64,000 bases of DNA, taken from the NCBI GenBank assembly GCA_026120185.1, contig JANUWF010002024.1, positions 1,488,001 through 1,552,000 on the forward strand, in the 5' to 3' direction. The notes under the pieces are model-generated. The model was not told where the DNA came from. It saw nothing but the letters and a program-made list of their open reading frames with translations, and searched no databases. Positions 24,378 through 35,889 of this stretch are shown one piece after another. A program made the position numbers and the translations under genes. Every line of letters starts with the position of its first letter. Positions within the stretch are counted from its first letter, which is position 1. Source of the DNA: Voacanga thouarsii. Lineage: Eukaryota > Streptophyta > Magnoliopsida > Gentianales > Apocynaceae.

Positions 24378-25916
24378 ATGAAATCTTCTGCACCAAAACC
24401 CAAGAAGGGGGACAAAATGTCTCCGAAGATGAAGAAGAAGGGTTCAACTTCAAGCAAAGCGAAAGGAAAAGAAGTCTCCCCTCAACTGGACTTCTCAGCG
24501 TCACACTGCAACTCATCAAAGTCTTCTCCAGAACAAATGAGTTCTAGAAATCAGATACTCCGTTTTATAGACTCGAGATGTGAAACTGATTATAATGACT
24601 GGGTTTCAAGGAACATAATGGTTATTTCTGGATACCGTGCAAATCCTTCGACCTTTCTAAATCTTTCAAATGTATTAGATATGTTTGAACACATTAGATG
24701 GGGTAGTTTGCTTTCTGTCGATGAAAAATTATTTACTCCACTTGTCTAGGAATTTTATGCTAATTTAAGAAAAGATCTTCTTGAGGAAATTGGGGGAGGT
24801 TTCATGATTCGATGATATGTGTCAAGAGTTAAGGGAAAAGATATTGAGTTTGATCACCGTCTGTGAAATAGGATATGTGATGCAAGGGATACTGGAATTC
24901 AATATTTTGAGTTGAACAAATTTCCAGAGGGAAATGATATCTTTGATTTGAAGAAATTTGAGGAAATCTTTACTGGAGGGAAGATTTTTGGGAACTCTAA
25001 TAACAGAAGTACTAAATGGCTTAATGGAGTTGGAAGGATTTTGCACCATATGGTTTTCACTATGGTAGTTTCGAGCTATGGACATAAGACCTCCATAAGT
25101 ATCCTACAAATGGTAATCATGTTGGCCTTGGCAGAAGGAAAACAAATAAACTTTGGTTTTTTAGTTGCTAAATAAATGCTGCAATCAAGAAATACATCAA
25201 GCAAAGCTCTGCCTTTTGGAAATCTGTTATCTAGAGTGTTTAGCCATTTTCATGTTGATTTAAATTCAATTCCTTGTGATCTAACAAAGATGAATGTTTA
25301 TAGCTTTGACTCTTTTGAGAGAATGAGTTATGTGAGAATAGATAATGAATAGAAGCTGCTGAGAGACATTGAGGGTAAAGAAAGAGAAAATTTGATGAAA
25401 ATTAAAGCTAAAGGAAAGTCTGTTCCTGTTGCTGGAACAAAAATAAAGTTTGAAGATGATTCTTAGGCAGAATCTTCTGCTAAGGGGAAAGAAAATGATG
25501 AGGGATTATCTGTGAGCATATTGGATGCTATCAACTCACTGGCTGTGAAATTGGATAATCTCAATTCTGAGCTTCAAAGTCATGGAAATAGATTGACTGC
25601 AGTAGAAAAAACTACAAAAATAGATGCACCTATGTCTACTCCAAAAATGTCTGCTCAAGAAAAGGAAATAAGAGAAGAACCGGTTATTGAAAAAGAAACT
25701 GATCTGCCTACCGCAGAGGAAAAGCATGCTACTGAGCAAACCCAGACAAAATCTCCAATTAAGGAAATTGTAGCACCTTTTGCATCTTCTAAACCCTATG
25801 TCTCATATGGAAAAAGACAAAAGCATGTTGTGGTGAAGAGAAAATCCAATAGGATTACTGGTCAACACTCCAAAAAGGGTGCCGGATCAAAAGCTGATAC
25901 CATTAACATCTCCTAA
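24378..25916 (+). pseudogene. Sirevirus envelope-like ORF
   Basis: One continuous reading frame of 513 codons from the ATG at 24378 to the stop at 25914-25916, interrupted only by point stops (near 24747, 24813, 24864, 25173, 25350 and 25464) without any frameshift. The N-terminus is strongly basic (MKSSAPKPKKGDKMSPK). The middle resembles the conserved domain of Sirevirus envelope-like products, and the C-terminal part (25512-25916) has a coiled-coil-like stretch and many Lys/Glu. It lies between pol and the 3' LTR, the expected place. The role of these products is unknown; calling them envelope is tradition, not evidence. Confidence 0.75.
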
Positions 25917-26094
25917 GAAGACCAGTTGGGCAGAATAATCTTCAGTTGACATCATAACCAATTTACTTTCTGCAAATTGAACAATTTACTTTCCTGACTT
26001 TAAATTATGCACAAGGATAACTACTTAAATTCTGATCTATCTAGATTCTATTTCTTCCACTTTCTTTCTGCTATTACTCTTTTTGATTGATGAC

Positions 26095-27172
26095 AAAGGG
26101 GGAGAGATTGAACTAAGCTGATATGATCTGTTATGATGCATATAAACTGATCTGATATGAACTGTTATGATGCATATTGAACTGATCTAAACTGCATGAG
26201 TGACTGGGATATTGGTTAAGATATGAAGGGTGAGAAGATATTAGACTGATATGAATATAAAATGATATGATACTATTTGGGAAATTGTTAATGTTGTTGC
26301 AAACATAAACTGACTGGAAATTTATGCTACTGTTTGGGAAAATGTTTGTTTTACTGGATATGATTATTGAAAAATGATTGGAAGTTTCTACTTGGAATGT
26401 TAGGATAATATTTTGGCTAAACTTCTGCTTATAATACCTTGTGTTTTGATTTGATGAACTGCTTGATATAAAAAATTGATCATCTCTGATTTCAATTTAT
26501 GGTCACTAAAATCTTTTTATCCAAAAAAGTATTCTCTTCATAATGAAGGTATTTTTGAGACTAATCTGAGAAGATGTGGATATGATTCAGTCAGATGGAT
26601 TGTTTTCCTTATGTTTAAAATTCTTTGAAAATATGAAAAATCCATTATCTCGTGCATTGTATTAGGGGGAGTTTTGGACTCATACTTTCTTGATCCAAAA
26701 ATCTTTTTCTAAGAGTCATACTGTTTTGACACACATCTTTTGAACATCTAAAACCCGTATCCATAAAGGTTTCATACATATTTTCACAAATGTTTTGGAT
26801 ATACGTTTTGGACATACAAAATTGATTTCAGTTTTCCCTCTTATTTTGAAATATTCATATAGGCAAATATTAAGGGGGAGCATCTCATCATATTACTTGC
26901 CTACTATATCTCATTTATTTATTGAATTATTATATTCTTTTGAATAATCATAAGGATACGGAGATAAGATAGGCCATAGGCTCATTACGCCATGCTTGTG
27001 AGTATTTGCCTTAATTTTCTATCTTAATCTCATAAGCATTCGTTGAGATCTATAATGAGAGACTACATTTCAATGAAAAATATTCTTATTTCTCTCTGTC
27101 TAACATGTTTATACTACACATACTATATTTTTTTTTTTTATCAAATTTGTCATCACTCAAAAAGGGGGAGAT
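26095..27172 (+). promoter_or_regulatory. Array of polypurine tracts before the Sirevirus 3' LTR
   Basis: Four GGGGGAG-type purine runs: 26095-26107, 26664-26671, 26871-26880 and 27159-27172. The last abuts the LTR and would prime plus-strand synthesis. Repeated PPTs in the region after the envelope-like ORF are a described Sirevirus trait. The rest of 25917-27172 is AT-rich and non-coding. Confidence 0.8.
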
Positions 27173-28495
27173 TGTTAGCCCTAAGGGCTTTCTCCTATGT
27201 TTTGACTTATGACAAATATTGATGTGGACTAACTTGTGTAATCTATATGTGATAGGACATGTTTAACCTCAGTTCTTCTAAGGCGTTCAAGTATGATTGA
27301 TAAGCAACTCTTCAGCAATGAAATTCAAATATGGATGATAAAAAAAAAGTTCAAAGTATATGGGGTTGCATACCAAGAAGTCCTTATAGAAGAATTTTAG
27401 ATTAGGAAGTGTTATTAAGGTAATTCTTACTAATTCCTATGTCTTTTTATCTTTTGATTCAATTGATTTCTACCTTGAAGCACACAATGAAAAAGATTTC
27501 AAAGTTTGAAAATCACAGAATTTTGGATTGAGTAGTTTTGAATGTTTTTGCATCCAAAAGATTCGTCCAAAATCTTGTAAACAGTGTTGAAATATTTTTA
27601 CCTGAAAAAGTGCAATTTTGGACTTACCTTTTGGATACATTATCATCCAAAACTTGAGTCCAAAACACAGGTAAATTTAACAGAAAAATTATAGCCGTTT
27701 TATAGCCGTTGGTACTTCACTTTTTGGCTTTATAAATAGCCTCTAAATAAAATTAGACACAAGATTTTTGTTACATTCGTCTAAGAAACATTATTGCTCA
27801 ACAGTTTACAAAAATCTCCTTTTATCAAGTGCTTCAAAGTGAACTCATATTGTGTCAAAGGTGAAAGTGTTTGTGCTTTGTACCTTAGAGAACATCTCCT
27901 CAAACAAGTGAGTTTTTACTGTTCTATTGATATTCAATCTCCTTTTGTAGTACAAGGTTATGGTGTAAAACCCATTTGTGATGAACCTTGATGTGAGTGT
28001 TTGATTGAGAGGTTTTGGAAAACCAAGTATGATGATCCTCTCGTATATGTGATATGGGTGTAGTATAAGGTTATGGTGTAAAACTCATTTGGGGTAAACC
28101 TTGATATGAGTGTTTGATTGAGAGGTTTTGGAAAACCAAGTGTGGTGATCCTTTCTTGTATATGGTACGGTTTGATTTCATTAAGTGAAGTAAATGAAAT
28201 TTGGTTGAAAATCCTTAAATGTGAGCTTAAGGTAGTGGACGTAGATCTTGATAGATCAAACCACTATACATTCTGTATCTCATTTCCTTTTATATGACAT
28301 TGACTACTTTGTATTTCTATCTTTAGTCTGAATATGAATATATCTCAAAAAGTTCTTAGATAACTTTCTTTGTCATCATAAAGTCGGTCCAAGAAACTTG
28401 ATGATCATTATTATTTTGTATATCAGACGATTTGAATTTTTTTTTAGTTTGCCAAAACCTTATTCACCCCCCCCCCCCCCCCCTAAGGTTTTTCA
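27173..28495 (+). repeat. 3' LTR of the Sirevirus
   Basis: 1323 bp, same ends as the 5' LTR. Differences include a small insertion near 28250 and a poly-C run (28467-28483) in place of the shorter CCCCCTC of the 5' copy. Confidence 0.93.
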
Positions 28496-28745
28496 AATAG
28501 GTTTTGCTGCAATTTGGAGAAGGCCAAAATTTAGATAGTTATATTTATTTTGAAATCTTTTGGTGGTACTGGAAGAAAGAAGTTTGATTTCTTTGCAGTT
28601 GAGTCTAATTGAACTGTTTTATCAATAGTTCAGATGACATAGTCATGTTAAGTGATCATTTGCGAGATTTGTAAATCTCATTGGGGGAAATTTTGAGAAT
28701 TTTCCAATTATCGTAGACTGTAAGAGGTTGGGAAAGTTAAACTCT
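28496..28745 (-). pseudogene. Pararetrovirus movement-protein piece between the CACTA element and the Sirevirus
   Basis: A 250-bp island. On the minus strand it contains short open stretches with stops in all three frames and continues the polyprotein from 38356 towards 15705. Both flanks are defined exactly: CACTA terminus with TSD TCT on the right, Sirevirus LTR with TSD AATAG on the left. Confidence 0.65.
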
Positions 28746-29410
28746 CACTTCTAGAAAAAGGCTGATTACCAACAGACTATTTCCAACAAACCAAGTTTAG
28801 TTGCTAATTACCAACGGATTCCCAATAAAAGTGAAATGTGTTGCATTTTAGTTACTTACCAACAAATTACCAATTGTGAGTATTTTGTTGGTGAGTTTGC
28901 TATTGGTAATCTGTTGGTAATGTGTTGGTAAATAGGCAGGAAAATATTTACCAACCGATTACCAACAAAATATAAGTGGTTGGTAATTATGTCTGATAGT
29001 AATCTGTTGGTAATAGGGAGGGAATGTTGTTCCTGCCAATTTACCAATGAAACACCAACAGAAGTGGGTAGTTGGTAGCTATTTCAATTGGGAATATAGT
29101 TGGTAATATGATGATCAATTTTTTGCCAACAGAATTACCAACCGAAATATCCGTTGGAAATATAGTAAATCAATGTCCAATAAACTACCAAGAGAATTAC
29201 CAACTATGTGTATTTGGTTGTTGATATTTGTGTTAGTAATCTATTGTTAATATGTTGGAAAACATGTAGGAAAATATTTACCAACCGATTACCAATAAAA
29301 TACTTGTAGTTGGTAACAATATATGATGGTAATTTGTTGGTAAAGGGGAGGGAATGTTTTTTCCTGTCAATGTTCCAATGAAATACCAACTGAAATGGGT
29401 AGTTGGTAGA
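28746..29410. repeat. CACTA left subterminal repeat region
   Basis: Many copies of TTACCAAC / GTTGGTAA in both orientations, spaced 10-60 bp. The two minus-strand frames here (28856-29047, 29204-29389) are similar to each other because of these repeats and are not genes. Confidence 0.9.
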
Positions 29411-29429
29411 AGTTTAACTATAAGAAAAA

Positions 29430-30045
29430 TAGATTTGTCGAAGATAAATATATCAAATTAACGATCTAACCATTAGATTTGTTGAAATTGTTAAAAAAAA
29501 AAAAAAGAAGTATCATGACCAAATTTGAAGGTAATCATATATATTTTTCCTTTAGTCTCTATGTAAGTTCCCAAAACCTAACGTATTTATAAAGATAAGC
29601 ATGTTAAATTAAAGATCCAACCGTTAGATTTGTAAAATTTGCTAAAAAAAAGTATTGTGACCAAATTTGAAGGTAATTGGATATATTTTGCCTTATAATC
29701 TAGCATAATCTATATATTAAAGTACAAAACCTAATGCATTTGTAAAGATAAACATACCAAATTAGTGATCCAACCATTCGATTTGTTAAAATTGTTAAAA
29801 AAAAAAAAAAGTATCATGACCAAATTTGAAGGTAATTGAATATATTTAACCATATAATTTAACATAATCTCTATATAACGGCCGAAAACCTAACGCCTTT
29901 ATAAAATAAATATATCAAATTAACGATCCAATTGTTAGGTTTATTTAAATTATTTAAAAAAAATATTATTACCAAATTTGAAGGTAATCAGATATATGCT
30001 GCCACATAATCTAGTTTAATCTCTATATAAGCTCTCAAAATTAAT
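29430..30045. repeat. Four diverged tandem repeats of about 150 bp inside the CACTA element
   Basis: The motif ACCAAATTTGAAGGTAAT recurs at 29518, 29660, 29819 and 29971 (spacing 142, 159 and 152). Each copy is preceded by an A-rich run and by AT(C)CAACCATTAGATTTGTTA-like sequence, so whole units are repeated. Function unknown. Confidence 0.85.
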
Positions 30046-30557
30046 TCATATATTATGCCTATTAATTAATATTTCTTTAAAAGTGAAATTCAATCCTTTT
30101 AATTAAACAATAACGTAGTACTTTATATTTATATAAAAATATTATGGATATATTTGGGAATGACTTTGAAATTGAATAAATTCAAGTTAAATTTATTTAA
30201 ATTGAAAGAATTTCCAAATTGAGCCTAATAATTATATTGGGATTATAAGGTATCAAATCAAATAATGATAATGTATGTTATTCTAAAAGCAGTATATCTA
30301 ATTGGTTATATTTTTATCATTTTAAAAAGATATATTTATGTGGTTACATTTATATCATAAATTACAAGAGTAATAAATTTAGTAATAAAGAATTATAAGG
30401 TTAAAAAAACAAAATATACCAAATGCATTTATGGGATCCTCAAAATTAAATTTGTTTAAAAAATGATTTTTGAAGTTATACCAATTTTTTCAAAGTAAAA
30501 AAATGGCTAAGCAATGAGGAGAGACAAAATAGAATGACTTAAAATTATGTAATTTTG

Positions 30558-30603
<46 letters not shown>

Positions 30604-33600
30604 GACATTTACTTTTCAACACATATTATAAATATAGCAAAATACTATAGTTTTAGAAAATATCTAAAATTAAGTGGATGAAATAAATATACCATAATGA
30701 AAATATTTTTATTTCAAGTGTAATACACAAATACCAGTTCCTGTTAACCTTAAAAGTCTTTGGTCAACATATATAAATCTAAAGATGTACTTGTTCTTGA
30801 CAACAATACCTCTCATTTCTTTGAAAATTTTGGTAAAATCTTATCAACATCAACCAATCATATTATCAATTCTCCTTCTAGACATAGTTTAATTTATTAG
30901 TCAGATAATAAATTTTTAATTTAATTCACACATATCTTTTTTGTATTAAAAAATAAATTAATAAAAACAATTCAAAATTTTGATACACATATACATATAT
31001 ATATACATATATATATAATTTTTAAAATAACTTTTTTTAACGATGAAAGCTATTAATACCTGTCAGAATTTATTTTAAAAAATAAATTTCTTATATTTTT
31101 AAGTTTTCCAAAAAAAAAAAAAGAAGAAGACAATTATCACATTTGAAAATGACAAAAATTAGTACTATATATGAAATTACCACAGTTCGAAAACAAATTA
31201 CTTTATATGGCTAAACTATCAAATTTATCTTTATTAATTTAAAAGAAAACAAATGAAAAAAGCAAAGGCGCTAAAAGAACACACCAAAAATTTTTCCCCA
31301 AAACACTTCTACACCAAATTTTCTTTTTTTTCCATTCCTTTCCCAAGTCATCACCGGAAGCCCCCTTTTCTTCAACTCTCCTGAAGCCCCTTTTGCAGCT
31401 CTCTCGAAGCCTTTTCTGCAACTCCTTCGTCAACAGCGCTATCTATCTTCTGTCTTCGAATATGAATCTGTTCGAATGGCATTCAAGGGTCATTCTTGGT
31501 TTAATTTGAGGCTATAAAAATGGATTGAGATTTACATATTGATGATGTTTTGGGTGACTAAATTGTTTCTTATTAGGATTTTAATTGCGGAGCAGTGGGT
31601 TGGCTAGGTGTTCAGCTGGGGAAAAAAGTATGATTCTTGTTTGGTTTCATTCAGTCTTGCATTTAGTGAACATTATGCTCAATCTGGTTGGAATGCCTGC
31701 TTCAAGTCATGTTCCTGTGAACTCTTTAACTAGAGTTTGAAGTGATTAAAACATTTTCTCTGTCCGCTTTCCTATATAACTTTTCTCTTGCATATGATTT
31801 GTGAATTTGTATGCATGACTATTTGATCTATGTTGTGGTTGCCCATCTTTTGACTTCTATTGTTCTAAGTATTCAATTGTTGTGTATTTTCCTACTAGAA
31901 TGCCTTTTGATCTGGATGTTCTTATGTCGTTTTTTCCCTGGTGATTATGAATTGAAATGTCTGTCATCAACTGGCAACTTTTTTTATCATACTTTCAAGC
32001 ATTAAGGGAGAAAACAACTTGTCCTATTCTAATCAGCTGAATAATTAGATTATGTTCTTTCATTTGAAGTCGTATGTACAAGTTCTGAGAACAAATTTGT
32101 TAGCTTTGTTTTCTTCTAGGAATATGTGGATGTGTCAAGATAATTTCAATGATATTGATCTATATTTCACTCTTGTAAGTTGTAATTCCAAGAATTCAAC
32201 CAAGGAACACAGTGTGAATGGATTAGGATTTGTGTGTTTGTTGCTTGTATATTGTACTACATGTTCATATGCAACATATGAAAGTAAAATCTGCAAGTTT
32301 TGGAATTTTGGAAGGGTTGTACAGTGTGCAACATTTTCTTATTGTGGAGCTTAAAGGTTCTACTACAATTTTTTTTTTTTTCGTTTTTCCCTTCTCCAAA
32401 AATGGCAGTTAATTTTATGGACGTGTTATTATAGGATTTTAGTTTGGAAACTGACAGCAAGAAGGCAAATGTGCAAAAAATCTATGTTGTGAAAATGTCC
32501 TATAATATGTGCATTTCAGGCCTATTTCTTTGTGCATTTTAGTCCTATTTCTTTTTATTTTTTGCAACATTTTAAGGGATTTGGAAAAATGAATTAACAC
32601 TTTAATGCTTAGGGCATCACATGCTATGCTTATGACCTAGTGGTTTTACTAGTTAAGCCTCCAGATTAGGTTTTAAGTTATTATCTGCAGCTAGATATTG
32701 CATTACCATACTATACCTCCTTTGGTTTGAGGGATTTGGAAGTCTTCTACATTTATCTGAAGTGACCAGCATTTAATCTGTCATAAATCTATCGTAGCAA
32801 CTAGTATTTAATTTGTCATATCTCCCTGATTTCAATCAGAAAATGAAATGTTGGAGGAGACTCCCTCTCAAGAATGATTTTCTAACTGTTTCTGTTCCGA
32901 ACATCCTTTTCTCCTAAAGTGATTTTTTCTATTCCTCCAATCTGTAGTTGCAAGGACAAAAAGATATAAGGATAATAAAATATGAAACTAAAGAAGCAGG
33001 AGCGGGTACAATTTATATGTGGCAGCTAAAAAATCAAGCTGTAGGAGAAACAAACTCAAACAATGTCCATATCAAGCCCAATAGATTCTCAAGGATTATA
33101 AACAAGGCACTGTGAATCTGTGATAGGGCAAAGAACCAGAAATTCTTGAGTGATGATGATCAAAGAAAGGACATTGAATCTTCACCATATTACATATGGA
33201 AGCCACATTCCTACAATACCATGCACTTAATAAAAAGGCAAGCTTATGAAACCTTGAAAGTTAGCAAAATAACAGGAAGAAATCATTGCCTCAGTTTTGC
33301 CAGAAGAAGACTGCTATAAACCATAACCACCTTTACTGAGAGAAATATACTCATTTTGTATGATTTAGCATGTGCAGAATGATATTAAACAAACAAAGTA
33401 TGAATATAAATTCAACCCTATGGGAAACATAGAACCCCAAATTATAGAGGAAGGAACCAGGGAGACATTTCATGACATTAACCCCTGTGAAGATAGTGGC
33501 TGTGACTAATCTATTCTACTTGAGCTGTGACTAAGAAATTTTCTACTGCAGTTGCCACAAGTATAGCTGCCATTGGGATTTCAATCAAGGTCTTAGCTTA

Positions 33601-33864
33601 GCCAAGAAACTCTAAAATGAGCATAAATGGCCTTTTCGGTAAAATTGCTTGAGGCAAGGTAGTTCATCAGCCACAATAGTTCCCAACAGTAAGATATTTT
33701 GGTTTCTAACCCTTAGATATTCTGGTTTAATCTATGTTAAATATTTGAGGTGGATTGAAGGAAATTCGATTGGTTGTTGCTTACAACAATCAGATAAATT
33801 GATTATGTGAATTTCTTATGGTAGATATTCTTGATTACAACAGTCAAATAAGTTGGGATATGAT
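30046..33864. other. CACTA interior, left of the nested LTR, no gene recognised
   Basis: AT-rich, with an (AT)n run at 30561-30601 and an A-run near 31114. From about 31240 the base composition becomes more balanced (CT-rich leader-like stretch 31320-31440), as at the 5' end of a plant gene, but no conserved coding frame follows; the open frames (31239-32460) overlap and lack family features. It may be the remnant of a transposase gene start or captured host DNA. Confidence 0.4.
30561..30601. repeat. (AT)n microsatellite in the CACTA element
   Basis: 20 AT units. Confidence 0.95.
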
Positions 33865-35884
33865 TGTTGGATTGTATGCCCTCTTAGACTAGGTTTCTGA
33901 TGTAAAATCGAATATTTTAATAAAAGAATTTATTTTCAGAAATTGTTTGTGAATTTACTTTTTATTTGTGCACAATTTTCGTTTGGAACAGACCCATTGT
34001 ATTTAAATAAGTGATTCATGTGAATTGTGGTCTTTCACAGTAAGATATGGATCACGGGTTATTTAATACATAAACATTTGTTTTTAACCTATTGATGAGA
34101 TTGAGAATCTCATCATATTTAGGTTATTATGTTATGAATTCTAAATGGGGAATGGCTTACCTTTAGCCAGTGAGTAGTCCACTCACTTCATGACATAAGC
34201 GTATTTCGAATACGTAGGACATGACCTATAGTAGTGGTTTCTAAAAGTACTATATGATAGAAACCTAAACTATTACCGCTACAGCGTGGACTAGTACTCT
34301 ACGACTTGAGTATGAGTTGGTGGTCTGACGAAACTGGAAGCATATGCTTTGATATGCTATAGTTGAGGTTCTATAGTAGAACCAATATACTTGTATATTG
34401 AGTATATGTAACTAGTTAGTTAAGACAGACTTGTACAAGATAGTTTATGCACTATGTCACCCCTTGTGGTTGTCCAAATGGTCTAAAATGTTCAGAGCCC
34501 TGGAAAACATGACTCGGATGTTTACTTTAGGGTAGCTCTCTTGGAAAGCGGAAACACTCCAAGAAGTCGTGGATCATTAGACTAGAAGCCTAAGGATGGT
34601 AGATGTCATTTAGAGAGATGTTAGTACACTTCTTCTTCTCTAAATGTACGGTGATGTGTAGATGGATATTTTAGTCATTTCACCTGTAGGTCGGAGACTT
34701 TGCTAATGCAGCATTGTCCTTTTGGTCAATATTTCCTTATGGTGACATTAGAAAATATTTAAAATACAAAATACAGCTATTTTTATAGTAGGGGTATTTT
34801 GGTCATTTTAGCAGCCAAGGTGATGTGTCTTTTTGGTCCTCGAAATAGCTCGTAAGTCCTAACTAATTTTTGAGTTGAGGAATTGGTCTCAGTTCAAGAG
34901 GATTTTATTTTATTCAGGATGTCTAATTTATTATTAGATTGGAATAAAATAAATAAATAAATAAAATAAAAATAGGAGTTGAGAGAAATTAATTATCTGG
35001 TTTAATTGGTTAATTAATTATTCAGGGCCTAGGTCCAGTATGAATAATTAGAAAATTAACCTGGGCTTAAACTAGGGAAAATAATTAATGTTTAATTATT
35101 TATTGGATTATTTATATAAGCCCAAGAAATAAATAATTAAAAATTAATTATTTTGGTTCATTTGGGCTCATTAATTATTTATTCGGTTATTTATATAAGC
35201 ACAAGAAATAAATAATTAATGTTTATTATTTTGGGCATTTTAGGTCCAAGAAAATAATAAATATTATTTCGGCCCAATAGCTTGGAGCGCAGGGTTTCTT
35301 CCAGATACGGTTCAGATGAGTTTAGGGTTAAGTCAAACTTATTCTCAGGATAACATCCGAGTGTTTGAAATATGATATCCCGAGGATATGTTTATCATAT
35401 GATAAGAGACCTAGTTTTGGCTGACCAATAAACAAGTCTCTGGGAAAGAGAAAACCCCTAATCTCCCTAGCAAAAGAAAAGCTCACGTCTCTCTCTCTCA
35501 AGCTCATGCCTCTCTCTTCTCTGTTATTTCTTCTTGGAGCTTTACTAACCAATAGCAAGAGAACCAAGGAGATTTGAGACCGTTTTTCTTCACTGTTGTG
35601 TTCACCGACTAGAGGTTGGGTTGTAGCATATTCTGAGAGCTGAAAGGCTTGGCGTTCATGCAAATAAGACGAAGTAGGAGGTTAGCGGGTTTTCAGCCGG
35701 AAGCTTCTTCAAGTGGGCAAGGCGAAGCGATTCCTATCGTTCAATCCACTCCTACTCAACCTAGTTGGTTTAAAGCGCGCAAATATATGATCTTTACGCT
35801 TCCGTGTGGCCTTTAAGGTTTGCGATTTTTTTTTTTCTCTGATTTTTCCCGTCGATGCATGTTCCTTCTGTTTTTTGCCCCTCG
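33865..35884 (+). mobile_element. Solo LTR nested in the CACTA element
   Basis: 2020 bp starting TGTTGGATTGTATGCCC and ending GCCCCTCG, with a perfect 5-bp duplication ATGAT (33860-33864 and 35885-35889). Homologous over its whole length to the solo LTR at 18972-20946. The last base pair reads CG where TG...CA ends are expected, one substitution. The minus-strand frame at 35328-35663 lies in the LTR and is not a gene. Confidence 0.85.
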
Positions 35885-35889
35885 ATGAT

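Larger units (their letters stand above)
15706..28495 (+). mobile_element. Complete Sirevirus-type Ty1/copia element carrying a nested solo LTR
   Basis: 12.79 kb, or about 10.8 kb without the nested LTR. It has two LTRs (15706-17010 and 27173-28495), a Met-type PBS, gag with two zinc-knuckle remnants, PR, IN, RT and RNase H, then an extra envelope-like ORF and several GGGGGAG polypurine tracts before the 3' LTR. The last two traits are hallmarks of the Sirevirus genus. The flanking direct repeat AATAG (15701-15705 and 28496-28500) is perfect and shows integration into the pararetrovirus. The LTRs differ by 7 bases in the first ~123 aligned by eye, so the insertion is not recent. Confidence 0.93.

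Noticed and set aside
35328..35663. 111-codon minus-strand frame
   Set aside because: Lies inside the solo LTR (33865-35884) in antisense and is not conserved in the sister LTR at 18972-20946.
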